Source of the DNA: CAYLPJ01 sp964385465
GTDB taxonomy: Bacteria; Planctomycetota; Phycisphaerae; SM23-33
Reading direction: 5' to 3'
Assembly: GCA_964385465.1 (NCBI GenBank)
Contig: CAYLPJ010000032.1
Span: 1-64,000 of the forward strand
DNA length: 64,000 nucleotides
Shown one piece after another: positions 17,980 to 26,749 of this stretch; position 1 is the stretch's first letter; every line of letters starts with the position of its first letter. Position numbers and translations under genes: made by a program. A model generated the notes under the pieces. The model did no database searches. It was not told the origin of the DNA and saw only the letters and a program-made list of their open reading frames with translations.

Positions 17980-18276
17980 TCACCCCCCCGCCGGGTTCTC
18001 GATCCATTCGGCGTAGCACCGCCCGCAAAGGTGAAGGGTCAGGCGCCGGTAGACCTGGTCCATCAGCTCGCGCTCGCTCATGCCTTCCATACGCTCGATC
18101 AGGCGGCGGATCTCCGCGTCGGGGTCGAGCTCCGCGAACTCCTCGCCGGAGACGTCCGGCGGGGTCGGGTCCGCGAAGGCCTCGATCCGCACGACGTAGA
18201 AATCCCCGCGCCCCGGCGTCAGCGACGCGCCGCAGCGGTGGCACAGCAGGCCGGCATCGTCGCCTTCGGGGGCCAT
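17980..18276 (-). CDS. small protein with two CxxC knuckles (zinc-ribbon-like)
   Basis: 98 residues starting MAPEGDDAGLL. Cys12-x-x-Cys15 near the N-terminus and Cys84-x-x-Cys87 near the C-terminus could bind one zinc. Between them is a strand-rich segment (GDFYVVRIEAF) and a helix (ERMEGMSERELMDQV). No signal peptide or known name. It sits between the aspartate aminotransferase and aspS genes with about 89-base gaps, same strand. The frame extends 19 codons upstream, but the ATG at 18276 starts just before the first Cys pair. Confidence 0.65.
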   Translation of the reverse strand: MAPEGDDAGLLCHRCGASLTPGRGDFYVVRIEAFADPTPPDVSGEEFAELDPDAEIRRLIERMEGMSERELMDQVYRRLTLHLCGRCYAEWIENPAGG

Positions 18277-18365
18277 GTCGGTCTCGGGCCGGGTCGCGGC
18301 CCCGCGGGGGCCGCCAGGGACAAAGCAGCACACGCGAAGCCCGAATTGGATACATCAGACACAGC

Positions 18366-19550
18366 CTAGGCCAGCAGCTTCTCGATCCGGTCGACGCCCT
18401 TGTCGATCTGCTCGGTGCTGGTGGCGAAGCTCAGGCGCACGCAGGCCGGTTCGCCGAACGGCTCGCCCGGCACCAGCGCGACGTTGGCGCCTTCCAGGCA
18501 CGCCTTGGCGAAGCCCATGGAGTCCTCGGCCTGGACGCCGCCGAGCTCCCGCCCGAAGTGGGCGCTGACGTCCGGGAAGCAGTAGAACGCGCCCGTCGGC
18601 TGGACGCACGAAACGCCTTCGATCGCGTTGAGCCGCTCGCACAGGTGCCGCCCGCGCTTCTCGAACTCCTGCCGCATCGCCTCGACGGCCGCGGGGGCCT
18701 CCGGCGAGGTGTACGCCGCCAGCGCCCCGGCCTGGGCGAAGCTCACCGGATTGGTCGTCTCGTGGCTGAGCAGCCGGGCCATCGCGGCGATGGCGTCGGT
18801 CGGTCCGGCCGCCCATCCCAGCCGCCATCCGGTCATCGAGTACGTCTTGGACAGCCCGTTGAACGTGATGGTCCGCTCGGGCAGGCGCTCGTCCAGCGAG
18901 GCGAAGGAGACGAACTTCGTGTCGCCGTAGATGAGCTTTTCGTAGATCTCGTCGGCGAAGACGATCAGGTCGGTCTTCAGCACGGCCTCTGCGAGGGCGG
19001 CCAGCTCGTCCGGCGTGTAGCTGACGCCGGTGGGGTTGGCGGGCGAGTTGAGGATGAGGACTTTGGCGTCGCCGGCGGCGTCGAGGATCTGCTGGGGTGT
19101 GATCTTGAAGCCCTGGTCCACGCCCGCGTGGAGGACGACGGACTCACCGCCGGCGAGGCGGACCTGCTGGGGGTAGCTGACCCAGAACGGCGCGGGGATG
19201 AGGACCTTGTCGCCGGGGTCCAGGACGGCCTGGCAGGCGGCGAACAGCGCGTGCTTGCCGCCCACGGTCACCAGCACCCCCTCGGGGGGGATGCGCAGGG
19301 CGTTCTCGCGGGCGAGCTTCTCGGCGATCGCCTGCTTGAGGGCCTTGCCCTTGGCGGGCGTGTACTTCGTGTCCCCGGCGTCGAGGGCGGCCTTGGCCGC
19401 GTCCTTGATGAACTGCGGCGTGTCGAAGTCCGGTTCGCCGGCGCCGAAGCTGACGACGTCGATGCCCTCGGCCTTCATCTGCTGGGCGCGGGCGGTGATG
19501 GCGATCGTGGCGCTTCCGGGCACGGAGGCGATCCGCTGGGAGAGATTCAT
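18366..19550 (-). CDS. aspartate aminotransferase (PLP fold type I)
   Basis: 394-residue PLP enzyme of the class I aminotransferase I-gamma/I-beta type. Visible motifs: GAGEPDFDTP (37-46), NSPANPTG (168-175), Asp200 contacting the pyridine nitrogen, PLP lysine Lys235 in NGLSKTYSMTGWRLGW, and the carboxylate-binding Arg in VRLSF near the end. It interconverts aspartate and oxaloacetate using glutamate. It shares the strand and neighbourhood with aspS and gatCAB, which both consume aspartate. Start chosen by AAGGAG seven bases ahead of ATG 19550. Confidence 0.93.
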   Translation of the reverse strand: MNLSQRIASVPGSATIAITARAQQMKAEGIDVVSFGAGEPDFDTPQFIKDAAKAALDAGDTKYTPAKGKALKQAIAEKLARENALRIPPEGVLVTVGGKHALFAACQAVLDPGDKVLIPAPFWVSYPQQVRLAGGESVVLHAGVDQGFKITPQQILDAAGDAKVLILNSPANPTGVSYTPDELAALAEAVLKTDLIVFADEIYEKLIYGDTKFVSFASLDERLPERTITFNGLSKTYSMTGWRLGWAAGPTDAIAAMARLLSHETTNPVSFAQAGALAAYTSPEAPAAVEAMRQEFEKRGRHLCERLNAIEGVSCVQPTGAFYCFPDVSAHFGRELGGVQAEDSMGFAKACLEGANVALVPGEPFGEPACVRLSFATSTEQIDKGVDRIEKLLA

Positions 19551-19714
19551 CGCTCGGCTCCTTGGTTCGTTCTCGCGTCCCGCGCCGGGAGCGACCCGGT
19601 ACGCGGCTGCCTGCGGGAAATCGGGGGCGGCGCCCGACGAAGGCGCCTGCCGTGAAAAACGGGCGGCCGATGCTGGCACCGACCGCCCGGGGAACTCGGA
19701 ACGTCCAGGCGGCG

Positions 19715-21115
19715 TCAGTCCGTCCGCGCCACCGTGGTCGGCACGTAGCCGACGAGGTCCAGGAACCGCTTGCCGCCGAGGCGGGGGATCTGGAGCTCCT
19801 CGGCCTTCTTCTTGACCGTCTCGTACCGGTTGAACGATTGCAGCCGTTCCTGGTAGAGGTCCCATGCGTCCTGGGGGTCGGTATCGTCCGGCCGGCGCGG
19901 CCGCACGGGCGGATCGCCAAGGATCACGTAGTCCGTGTCGATGGAGACGTCCTTCATGATCCGCCCGCCGTATCGTCGGATGAGGTCCTTGATGGCCTTG
20001 TTTCCGGCGGGCGTGGGCTCACCGGTGTTGTTGATGTCGAAGTTGCCCTCGACGACGAAGCTGTAGGTCCGCAGCTCGTCGAAGACCACGTTGGCGACGA
20101 CGTCCCCGGCGACGATGGGGTCATCCTTCTGCTGCTCGATGATGCGGCATTCGCTGACCGAATCGCTGACGTTGACGACCTCGATGACGCCCTTGCTGCC
20201 GCCGCTGGGCGGGATGCCCGTGTATGGGTACACCGCAAAGCGGAGCCCCTCGATCACGCGGTCTTCCTCGCCGACATTGACGTAGCAGAGCCCCTCGTCC
20301 TGGATGACGCTGCTGACTTTCCCATCCGGCCGCCGGACGAACCGCTCGGGGTCAATCGGCTTGCGGACGCGCTTGTCGAGCTCCATCTGGAGGCGCCGCT
20401 CGGTCTTGGTGAGCTGCCGCTCCAGCTTGCGCATCTCCTTGGCCTGCTCGGTCATCTGCTCCTTGATCTGCTCGACGGACTCGAGGTACTCCTTCTTCGC
20501 CGCCGCCAGCTTGGCGTTCTGGTCGGTCTCGAAAATCTGGAACTTCTTGTCCAGGGCCTCGAGTTGCTCGTCCTTGGCCTGGAGCTTGGTTTCAAAATCC
20601 GCCTTGGCATCGGCGAGGCGCTGGGTGACCTGCTCGAGCTGCTGGGAGAGCTGCTGCTTCTCCTCCTGGAGCTTGGCGATCTCGGTCTCCTTGACCGCCA
20701 ACTGCTCGTGGAAGCCGGTCATGTGTTTGACCAGGCCCTGGCGCACGGGGGGATCAACCTCGCGGAAGGTCTTCTCGACCTCCTGCTGCGCCTCGTCATA
20801 GGTCGTGTTCGGCAGGCCGGTAATGGCCCCGGCGAGCTTCGAGACCTGCTCCTGGAGCTGGGCGACCACCGTCGGCGCGATGCCCCCCTCGCCGCGCGAC
20901 TTCTTGTAGTCGTTGACCATCGCGATGATCTTCGGCCGGTTGAGCTGCTCGGCGTTGGCCAGGGCGTTCACCCGGCGGCTGAGCTGCTTGCGCTTCTTCT
21001 CCGCCGTGTCGAACTTGTTGAAGAAGAGCACCGCGATCACCGTCGCGAAGACGAAGAGAATCACGAAGACGATCAGCAGATACGGGGGCGTGCGCCGTTG
21101 GACTACGCGTGCCAT
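19715..21115 (-). CDS. membrane-anchored coiled-coil protein of unknown function
   Basis: 466 residues. One N-terminal membrane segment (LLIVFVILFVFATVIAVLFF, about 14-33) is followed by a long Lys/Glu/Gln-rich coiled coil (about 120-260; for example KLQEEKQQLSQQLEQVTQ) and a folded C-terminal half (about 270-466). That half contains FAVYPYTGIPPSGGSKG and a repeated strand pattern ending VIEVVNVSDSVSECRI. Most of the chain should be periplasmic. It resembles planctomycete coiled-coil proteins without a named family. GAGGAG lies six bases before ATG 21115; a GTG directly upstream is also in frame. It follows gatB by 99 bases. Confidence 0.75.
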   Translation of the reverse strand: MARVVQRRTPPYLLIVFVILFVFATVIAVLFFNKFDTAEKKRKQLSRRVNALANAEQLNRPKIIAMVNDYKKSRGEGGIAPTVVAQLQEQVSKLAGAITGLPNTTYDEAQQEVEKTFREVDPPVRQGLVKHMTGFHEQLAVKETEIAKLQEEKQQLSQQLEQVTQRLADAKADFETKLQAKDEQLEALDKKFQIFETDQNAKLAAAKKEYLESVEQIKEQMTEQAKEMRKLERQLTKTERRLQMELDKRVRKPIDPERFVRRPDGKVSSVIQDEGLCYVNVGEEDRVIEGLRFAVYPYTGIPPSGGSKGVIEVVNVSDSVSECRIIEQQKDDPIVAGDVVANVVFDELRTYSFVVEGNFDINNTGEPTPAGNKAIKDLIRRYGGRIMKDVSIDTDYVILGDPPVRPRRPDDTDPQDAWDLYQERLQSFNRYETVKKKAEELQIPRLGGKRFLDLVGYVPTTVARTD

Positions 21116-21214
21116 CACTGACTCCTCATCCGGTGTCGTTGCCGTCAGGACCGGGCTACCGACCGAAGTATCCGCGATGGGCGGACCGATCTCAACTGTT
21201 TTTCCCGCGACCGA

Positions 21215-22687
21215 CTACTCCAACTTCTCCCGCAGCAACCGCTGGACCTCCGCCGGCCGGGCCGCGCCGCGGGATCGCTGCATCACCTGACCCATCAGGT
21301 AGCCGAACGCCTTCTTCTGTTTCTTGCCGCCGGCGCGAACCTGCTCCACGGCCTCGGGATTGCCCGCGATGGCCTCCTCCACCCACGCCTCGATCGCGCC
21401 GGCGTCCGTCACCGCCAGCAGCCCCTCGGCCTCGGCGAGCTCGGCCGGGTCGGCGTCGCCGGCGGCGAGCATGTCAAAGAGTTTCGCCGCGGCCGTGGCG
21501 TTGATCTTGTCGTCCTGGAGCATTTTGGCCAGCCCGGCGAGCTGCTCGGGCGTCACGCCGACCTCGGCGATCGAGCAGCCCCGCTCATTGGCCAGGGCGG
21601 CCCCCCGGCCGAGGAGGAGGTTGGTGCATCGCTTCGCGTCGGCGCCGGCGGAGACGGCCCCGTCCAGCAGGTCGCCGGTGGGCGCGTCCTGGGTGAGGGC
21701 GTCGGCCTCCTTGAAGGTCAGGCCGTGATCGGTCATGTACCGCTGCCGGCGGGCGAGGGGCAGTTCGCCGATGCGCCCGCGGAGTTCCTCCCGCCGCCGG
21801 TCGCAGACGGTTGCCGGAGCGAGGTCCGGGTCGGGGAAGTAGCGGTAGTCGTGGCTCTCCTCCTTTTCTCGCTGGAAGACGGTCACGCCGCGGGCGTCGT
21901 CGTAGCCGCGGTTCTGCTTCCCCAGCTTCTCCAGCGAGAAGCCTTCCGGGTCCTCCCGCCATTTCTCGTACTGGCGATCGATCTCGTAGGCCACCGTCCG
22001 CTCCAGGGCGCGGAAGCTGTTGAGGTTCTTGACCTCCACGATGGGCGTCTTGTACGTCCGCCCGCCCCGGGCGATGTGCAGGTTGATGTTCGGCTCGAAA
22101 CGCATGTGCCCCATCTGCATGTTGGCCTCGCTGACGCCCAGCCAGCGGACCAGCCGGTGCATGCTGCGGGCGTAGGCCATCACCTCCTCGACCGCAGTCA
22201 TGTCCGGGTCCGAGACAATCTCCAGCAGCGGCACGCCCGCGCGGTTGAGGTCCACGCCGGTATGGGCCGGGTGGTCATGGACGTTCTTCCCCGCGTCCTC
22301 CTCCAGGTGTGCCCGCAGCACGCCGATCCGCTTGGTCCCCTCCCCCACCGGGACCTCCAGGTGCCCGGCCCGGCTCAGAGGCAGGTCGTACTGGCTGATC
22401 TGGTAGTTCTTCGGCAGGTCCGGGTAGTAGTAGCTCTTGCGGTCCCACTTGGTGAAGTCGTCGACCACGCAGTCCAGCGCAAGGCCGACCAGCGTGGCGT
22501 ACTCCACCGCGCGGGCGTTCATCACCGGCAAGGCGCCGGGCAGGCCCAGGCACACGGGACAGACGTGCGTGTTCGGCGGGTCGCCGAAGCGGTTGCGGCA
22601 GCGACAGAACATCTTCGTCTCCGTCGCCAGTTCCACGTGAATCTCCAGCCCGATCACGGGCAGCACGTCGTCGCGAGAGTCGATCAT
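21215..22687 (-). CDS. gatB: Asp-tRNA(Asn)/Glu-tRNA(Gln) amidotransferase subunit B
   Basis: 490-residue GatB: ATP-dependent activation of the misacylated tRNA side chain and tRNA binding. The N-terminal kinase domain begins VIGLEIHVEL and has the zinc-binding set Cys28, Cys30, Cys43 and Cys46 (CRC and CPVC). The central signature PDLPKNYQISQYD and DLNRAGVPLLEIVS segments are present. The C-terminal helical and YqeY-like domain ends MQRSRGAARPAEVQRLLREKLE. Its ATG overlaps the stop of the preceding glycosidase gene in an ATGA (22684-22687), so translation is probably coupled. Confidence 0.97.
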   Translation of the reverse strand: MIDSRDDVLPVIGLEIHVELATETKMFCRCRNRFGDPPNTHVCPVCLGLPGALPVMNARAVEYATLVGLALDCVVDDFTKWDRKSYYYPDLPKNYQISQYDLPLSRAGHLEVPVGEGTKRIGVLRAHLEEDAGKNVHDHPAHTGVDLNRAGVPLLEIVSDPDMTAVEEVMAYARSMHRLVRWLGVSEANMQMGHMRFEPNINLHIARGGRTYKTPIVEVKNLNSFRALERTVAYEIDRQYEKWREDPEGFSLEKLGKQNRGYDDARGVTVFQREKEESHDYRYFPDPDLAPATVCDRRREELRGRIGELPLARRQRYMTDHGLTFKEADALTQDAPTGDLLDGAVSAGADAKRCTNLLLGRGAALANERGCSIAEVGVTPEQLAGLAKMLQDDKINATAAAKLFDMLAAGDADPAELAEAEGLLAVTDAGAIEAWVEEAIAGNPEAVEQVRAGGKKQKKAFGYLMGQVMQRSRGAARPAEVQRLLREKLE

Positions 22688-24408
22688 CGCGTCGGTCCTC
22701 CGAAACGCGCCGCCCGGGCCGTCAGCCGCAAGCGGCGGGGGTCGTCGAATGTCTGCTCGATGCGGATCCGGCACGGGGACGATGGAGCGAACCGCCGCAG
22801 CGTCCACGAGATGCCCGACCAGATCGGCACGGCCGGGACCTCCGCTACGGGCGCAATCGGCTGCCCCCGGGCATCCTCGGCCGTGATCTTCAGGGCCCGG
22901 TGGGCCTCCGGCGTCCGGTCGGGCGTCTCCCTGGTGGTCTGCCTGGCGAACCGGTACGGCAGGGCCGTAATCGGGCCGTTGGGCGCCGCATCGAGCGCCT
23001 CGGCGGTGACCACCAGTTCCCAGCCGGCCGGGGGCGGGGAGTCCAACTCGGCGACGAACGCCCGGTCGGAAGCCTGGCGGAAGGTCGCCGGCAGCAGGCG
23101 TGTCTCGCTCGGCCGCGGCGGGTCCCGGTCCTCGCCGACATCCCAGGCCGGGTCGGCATAGTCGCCCAGGCCGATCAGGGCAATCTGTTCGGGTCCGAGT
23201 TCGACGCCCAGGCGGTCCGGCTGGGCCTGCACGCCGGGGGCCGGGCCGTCGCGGAAAAGCACGCGGGCGTCGCAGCAGCCCGGGACGGCCAGCTCGGCCC
23301 GGCGGGCCTCCATCGTTCCGTTGACAATGTACAGCAGCCCGCGGTCGCCCCCGCCAGCCAGGAAGCCGTGCCACGGTGCCACCCCCGGCTCGCCGCCGAC
23401 CGGCGCGGTCATCAACTCGCGATTGAAGGCGTCGAAGAACACGCGCCGCGTCGCGGCCATCCCGGCCAGGTCCTCGTCGGTCGCCAGCGTGGGGTCGCCG
23501 TAGAACATGTCCCGCCGCCCGCCGCGGGCCAACTGGCCCAGGTGCGACCGCCGCAGGCCGCGCCGGCCGCGGTAGTGACAGGTGTTCGTATCCCCCGCCA
23601 TCGCGCCGTGGTCCTCGATGCGGTGCAGCGGAAACCCCTCGCGGTGCACGCGGTGGACCATCGCGTCCTGGTAGAGGTCGCAGCAGCGGGTCAGGTCGGT
23701 GCGCGGCACGTCGCAGGGGTGCGGGTCGCCGGAGAAGACCAGGTCCATCGCTTCCAGCAGCGAGGCGTCGTACACCGGCCCCGGCCGCTCGCCGGTCAGG
23801 TTCGCCGCACGCACGCGCCAGAAGCCGCAGTGCGAGATCGCCCGTATGTCCGGGAACCGCTGGCGCACGCGGCGGAGGATCGCCTTCAGCCGACGCAGCG
23901 ACAGCCGGTACGTTTCCTCGGCCGGGCGGTCGGTGCCCGCGGCGGCCATGTGCAGGCCGGCAAAGTCGAACTTGAAGAACCGCACGCCCCACTCCCCGGC
24001 CGCGTGCAGCAGCGACCGCTCAAAGTCGTCGGCGAACGGCCCCTCGGCGAGGCTGTAGTGCCAGTTGTTGTCGGCCTTGCTGGCCTCCCAGGCCGGTACG
24101 CGGAGCTGCCCGCCGTTTGTGCTGTACCACAGCCCCGGCTTCATCCCCAGCGCCTCGATCCGCTCGCGGACGGGTCCGAAGCCGTCGGGCCAGTGGGACC
24201 TCTTGAAGTGCCGATAGCCCTTGTCGGGATCGAACCAGAAGCAGTCGATCAGGTAGTAGTCGAACGCGATCCCGAAGTCCCGCTTCCACCGCTCGAGCGC
24301 GTCCAGCGCCGCATGCGCCATCTCCGCCGTCAGCTCGACGCTGTCTCCCAGCTCATCGTGAAACCCCCAATCGCAATACACGCTGAACGGCGCCCGTGTG
24401 GTCAGCAT
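22684..24408 (-). CDS. GH36/GH-D-clan-like glycosidase embedded in the gatCAB operon
   Basis: 574-residue TIM-barrel enzyme. Clan GH-D features: the strand YYLIDCFWFDPDKG (about 51-64), GLWYSTNGG (92-100), and candidate nucleophile Asp148 in FFKFDFAG. A further Asp-rich strand end VFSGDPHPCD near 224-233 may carry the acid/base. A C-terminal beta-domain follows. There is no signal peptide, so it would act in the cytoplasm, probably on imported alpha-galactosides or related sugars. The start overlaps the gatA stop by 7 bases and the stop overlaps the gatB start by 4 bases. GAGGGAAG precedes the ATG. Confidence 0.75.
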   Translation of the reverse strand: MLTTRAPFSVYCDWGFHDELGDSVELTAEMAHAALDALERWKRDFGIAFDYYLIDCFWFDPDKGYRHFKRSHWPDGFGPVRERIEALGMKPGLWYSTNGGQLRVPAWEASKADNNWHYSLAEGPFADDFERSLLHAAGEWGVRFFKFDFAGLHMAAAGTDRPAEETYRLSLRRLKAILRRVRQRFPDIRAISHCGFWRVRAANLTGERPGPVYDASLLEAMDLVFSGDPHPCDVPRTDLTRCCDLYQDAMVHRVHREGFPLHRIEDHGAMAGDTNTCHYRGRRGLRRSHLGQLARGGRRDMFYGDPTLATDEDLAGMAATRRVFFDAFNRELMTAPVGGEPGVAPWHGFLAGGGDRGLLYIVNGTMEARRAELAVPGCCDARVLFRDGPAPGVQAQPDRLGVELGPEQIALIGLGDYADPAWDVGEDRDPPRPSETRLLPATFRQASDRAFVAELDSPPPAGWELVVTAEALDAAPNGPITALPYRFARQTTRETPDRTPEAHRALKITAEDARGQPIAPVAEVPAVPIWSGISWTLRRFAPSSPCRIRIEQTFDDPRRLRLTARAARFGGPTR

Positions 24409-25919
24409 GGGGCTTCCCTCGCCATCGGCGGGGTCAGGCCGCCGGTTGGGGTGGCGGTTTCGTACATGCGGGCGGCGCGGAGGACGGTGTCCTCCTGGAA
24501 GACGCCGCCGATCAGTTGCATGCCGACCGGCAGGCCGGCCGTATTCAGGGCCGCCGGCAGGGACAGGCCGGGCAAGCCGGCAAGGTTCAGCGACAGGGTG
24601 TAGATGTCCGCGAGGTACATCGACATGGGGTCGTCGATCTTCTCGCCGATACGGAACGCCGGCGTCGGCGAGACCGGACACAGCAGCACGTCGCAGCGCT
24701 TCAGCGCCTCGTCGAAATCGTTCTTGATCAGCCGGCGGACCTTCAGCGCCTTGTTGTAGTAGGCGTCGTAGTACCCCGCCGACAGCGTATAGGTCCCCAG
24801 CATGATCCGCCGCTTGACCTCCTCGCCGAAGCCCTCGGCCCGGCTGCGGGAGTACAGCTCGATGATGTCCTCGCACGCCTCGGACGTGCGGTGCCCGTAA
24901 TGCACGCCGTCGTACCGCGCGAGGTTGCTGGACGCCTCGGCCATGCAGACGATGTAGTAGCACGCCACGGCGAAGGCCCGGATGTGCCCGTCGTCGTCGG
25001 TCTCGATGCGGCTGTGCGGAAGAGAGACGTCCACGATCTCCGCGCCGGCCTGTTCGTACGTCTCGGCCGCGGCGCGGATGATCTCGCGCGTCTCGGCGTC
25101 GAGGGCGTCGGTGTAGAACTCCTCGGGCATCCCGATGCGGAGGCCCTCGACCGGGCGATCCACCGACGCGGCGTAGTCCGGCACGTCGGACGGCACGCTG
25201 GTGGAATCCCGCGGGTCGTGCCCGGCGATCACGCCGGTCAGCATCGCGGCGTCCCGAACGTCTCGGGCCAGCGGGCCGATCTGGTCCAGGCTCGACCCGA
25301 ACGCCACCAACCCGTAGCGGCTCACGCGACCGTAGGTCGGCTTGAAGCCCACCACGCCGCAGAACGCCGCCGGCTGGCGGATCGAGCCGCCGGTGTCGCT
25401 GCCGAGCGCGGCCGCACATTCCCGCGCCGCCACCGCGGCCGCCGAGCCGCCGGACGACCCGCCGGGCACGCGGTCGGTGTCCCAGGGGTTGCGGGTGGGC
25501 TTGAAGCCGCTGTTCTCGGTGGAGGAGCCCATGGCGAACTCGTCCATATTGGTCTTGCCCAGCACGACGGCGCCGGCGGCCTCGAGCCGTGTCACGGCCG
25601 TCGCGGTGTAGGGCGCCCGGAAGCCCTCAAGCATCCGGGACGAGCAGGTGGTCCTGCCGTAGGTGGTGCAGAGGTTGTCCTTCAGCGCCACGGGCAGGCC
25701 GGCGAGCGGGCCGAGCGACTCGCCGGCGGCCCGCGCGGCGTCTACGGCCCGGGCCCGCTCGAGCGCCCGGTCGGCGTGGACTTCGTTGTAGGCGGCGACG
25801 GCCGGGTCGCGGCGCTCGATGGCATCGAGGTAGGCCCGGGCGGCCTCTTCGGCGGAAACGTCGCCGGCGGCGATGGCGTCGCGGAGCTGCGTGGCGGTCA
25901 TGTCGATGGGCGAGCTCAT
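24402..25919 (-). CDS. gatA: Asp-tRNA(Asn)/Glu-tRNA(Gln) amidotransferase subunit A
   Basis: 505-residue amidase-signature subunit that releases ammonia from glutamine or asparagine. The complete Ser-cisSer-Lys triad is visible: Lys80 (VALKDN), cis-Ser155 (VPGGSSGGSA) and nucleophile Ser179 (GSDTGGSIRQP). The length is typical. Its ATG overlaps the gatC stop by 4 bases (ATGA, 25916-25919). The frame continues upstream antisense to nothing conserved, so the ATG at 25919, preserving the MxxxxxxTATQLRDAI start, is used. Confidence 0.97.
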   Translation of the reverse strand: MSSPIDMTATQLRDAIAAGDVSAEEAARAYLDAIERRDPAVAAYNEVHADRALERARAVDAARAAGESLGPLAGLPVALKDNLCTTYGRTTCSSRMLEGFRAPYTATAVTRLEAAGAVVLGKTNMDEFAMGSSTENSGFKPTRNPWDTDRVPGGSSGGSAAAVAARECAAALGSDTGGSIRQPAAFCGVVGFKPTYGRVSRYGLVAFGSSLDQIGPLARDVRDAAMLTGVIAGHDPRDSTSVPSDVPDYAASVDRPVEGLRIGMPEEFYTDALDAETREIIRAAAETYEQAGAEIVDVSLPHSRIETDDDGHIRAFAVACYYIVCMAEASSNLARYDGVHYGHRTSEACEDIIELYSRSRAEGFGEEVKRRIMLGTYTLSAGYYDAYYNKALKVRRLIKNDFDEALKRCDVLLCPVSPTPAFRIGEKIDDPMSMYLADIYTLSLNLAGLPGLSLPAALNTAGLPVGMQLIGGVFQEDTVLRAARMYETATPTGGLTPPMAREAPC

Positions 25920-26218
25920 TGGCTGTCCCCGATGACCTTGGGCACCTTGAAGAAGTCGCCGTCGCGGTCGGGCGCGTTGGCGAGAGCGGCGGCGGGGTCG
26001 AGCTCGTCGCCGGGGGTGTCGTCTGCCAGGACGTTCCGCAGCTCGACGGCGTGGGGCATGGGCTCGACGCCCTCGGTGTCGAGCTGCTGGAGGGTGTCGA
26101 AGTGCGCGAGGATGTCGGCCAACTGCGGGCGGAACACCCGCACCTGCTCGTCGGTAAGCTCGATCCGGCCGAGCCGGGCGACGCGGCGTACGAGGTCGTC
26201 GTCGATGGTTTCGGGCAT
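25916..26218 (-). CDS. gatC: Asp-tRNA(Asn)/Glu-tRNA(Gln) amidotransferase subunit C
   Basis: 100-residue GatC, the small scaffold that wraps GatA and GatB. Typical pattern: an N-terminal helix with VRRVARLGRIELTDEQ, a middle HFDTLQQLDTEGVEPM segment, and a C-terminal LRNVLADDTPGD...FFKVPKVI. First gene of the gat operon, read from the promoter at 26250-26278. ATG 26218 is chosen because GGAG lies seven bases ahead; an in-frame upstream Met would add 20 unrelated residues. Confidence 0.95.
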   Translation of the reverse strand: MPETIDDDLVRRVARLGRIELTDEQVRVFRPQLADILAHFDTLQQLDTEGVEPMPHAVELRNVLADDTPGDELDPAAALANAPDRDGDFFKVPKVIGDSQ

Positions 26219-26249
26219 GGGCGATCTCCGGGTTCGCTTCGAGGGCTCC

Positions 26250-26278
26250 ATCATTCCGGATGCGCCGCCCCGTGTCAA
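26250..26278 (-). promoter_or_regulatory. sigma70-type promoter for the gat operon
   Basis: On the minus strand: perfect -35 TTGACA (26273-26278), 17-base spacer, -10 AATGAT (26250-26255, four of six). The leader to gatC is about 25 bases. Confidence 0.55.
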
Positions 26279-26376
26279 CGCGGGGAGGACGTGAAGACCG
26301 TGGGACCGGGGGGAAGCCCCGGGCGTCTTCCGGTATTCCGGTCCCCCAGTCCTCCGGTTTCACCGGGTATGGCGCA

Positions 26377-26405
26377 TTGACCCCCGCGCGGGGGCGTGCT
26401 ATAGT
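26377..26405 (+). promoter_or_regulatory. sigma70-type promoter for infA
   Basis: -35 TTGACC (26377-26382, five of six), 17-base GC-rich spacer, -10 TATAGT (26400-26405, five of six). It lies about 45 bases before the infA ATG and is back to back with the gat promoter. Confidence 0.65.
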
Positions 26406-26448
26406 GCTGCGATCGTTCGGCACGTCTGCGTCTGTATGAAGGAATGGC

Positions 26449-26676
26449 ATGCCCAAAGGTGACGTCATCGAGGTGGAAGCGATCGTCAAGGCGGCGCTTC
26501 CCAACGCCATGTTCCGGCTCGAAATCGAGGTCGGGGAAAACAAGCACGAGATCATCGGTCACATCTCGGGCAAGATGCGGAGGCACTACATCCGCATCAC
26601 GCCCGGCGATCGCGTGCTGGTCCAGATGAGCCCCTACGACCTGACCAAGGGCCGCATCGTCTTCCGCCAGCGCTGA
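26449..26676 (+). CDS. infA: translation initiation factor IF-1
   Basis: 75-residue single OB-fold protein that binds the ribosomal A site during initiation. The start MPKGDVIEVEAIVKAALPNAMFRL and the core ISGKMRRHYIRITPGDRVLV are diagnostic for IF-1, and the end YDLTKGRIVFRQR is intact. Unlike the common MAKED start, Pro-Lys-Gly follows Met. A purine-rich GAAGGAA lies upstream. It is monocistronic or followed by lipA after 73 bases. Confidence 0.97.
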   Translation: MPKGDVIEVEAIVKAALPNAMFRLEIEVGENKHEIIGHISGKMRRHYIRITPGDRVLVQMSPYDLTKGRIVFRQR

Positions 26677-26749
26677 AGGCGCCCGCGCCGAGGACGCCGG
26701 AGCCGGCCCCGCGGCGCGCCTCGCGCCTCCGCGCCGGAGCCTTCACCCC

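Noticed and set aside
24402..26555. Longer GatA starting upstream of 25919
   Set aside because: The extra 212 codons run antisense-like through gatC in another frame and show no similarity to GatA.
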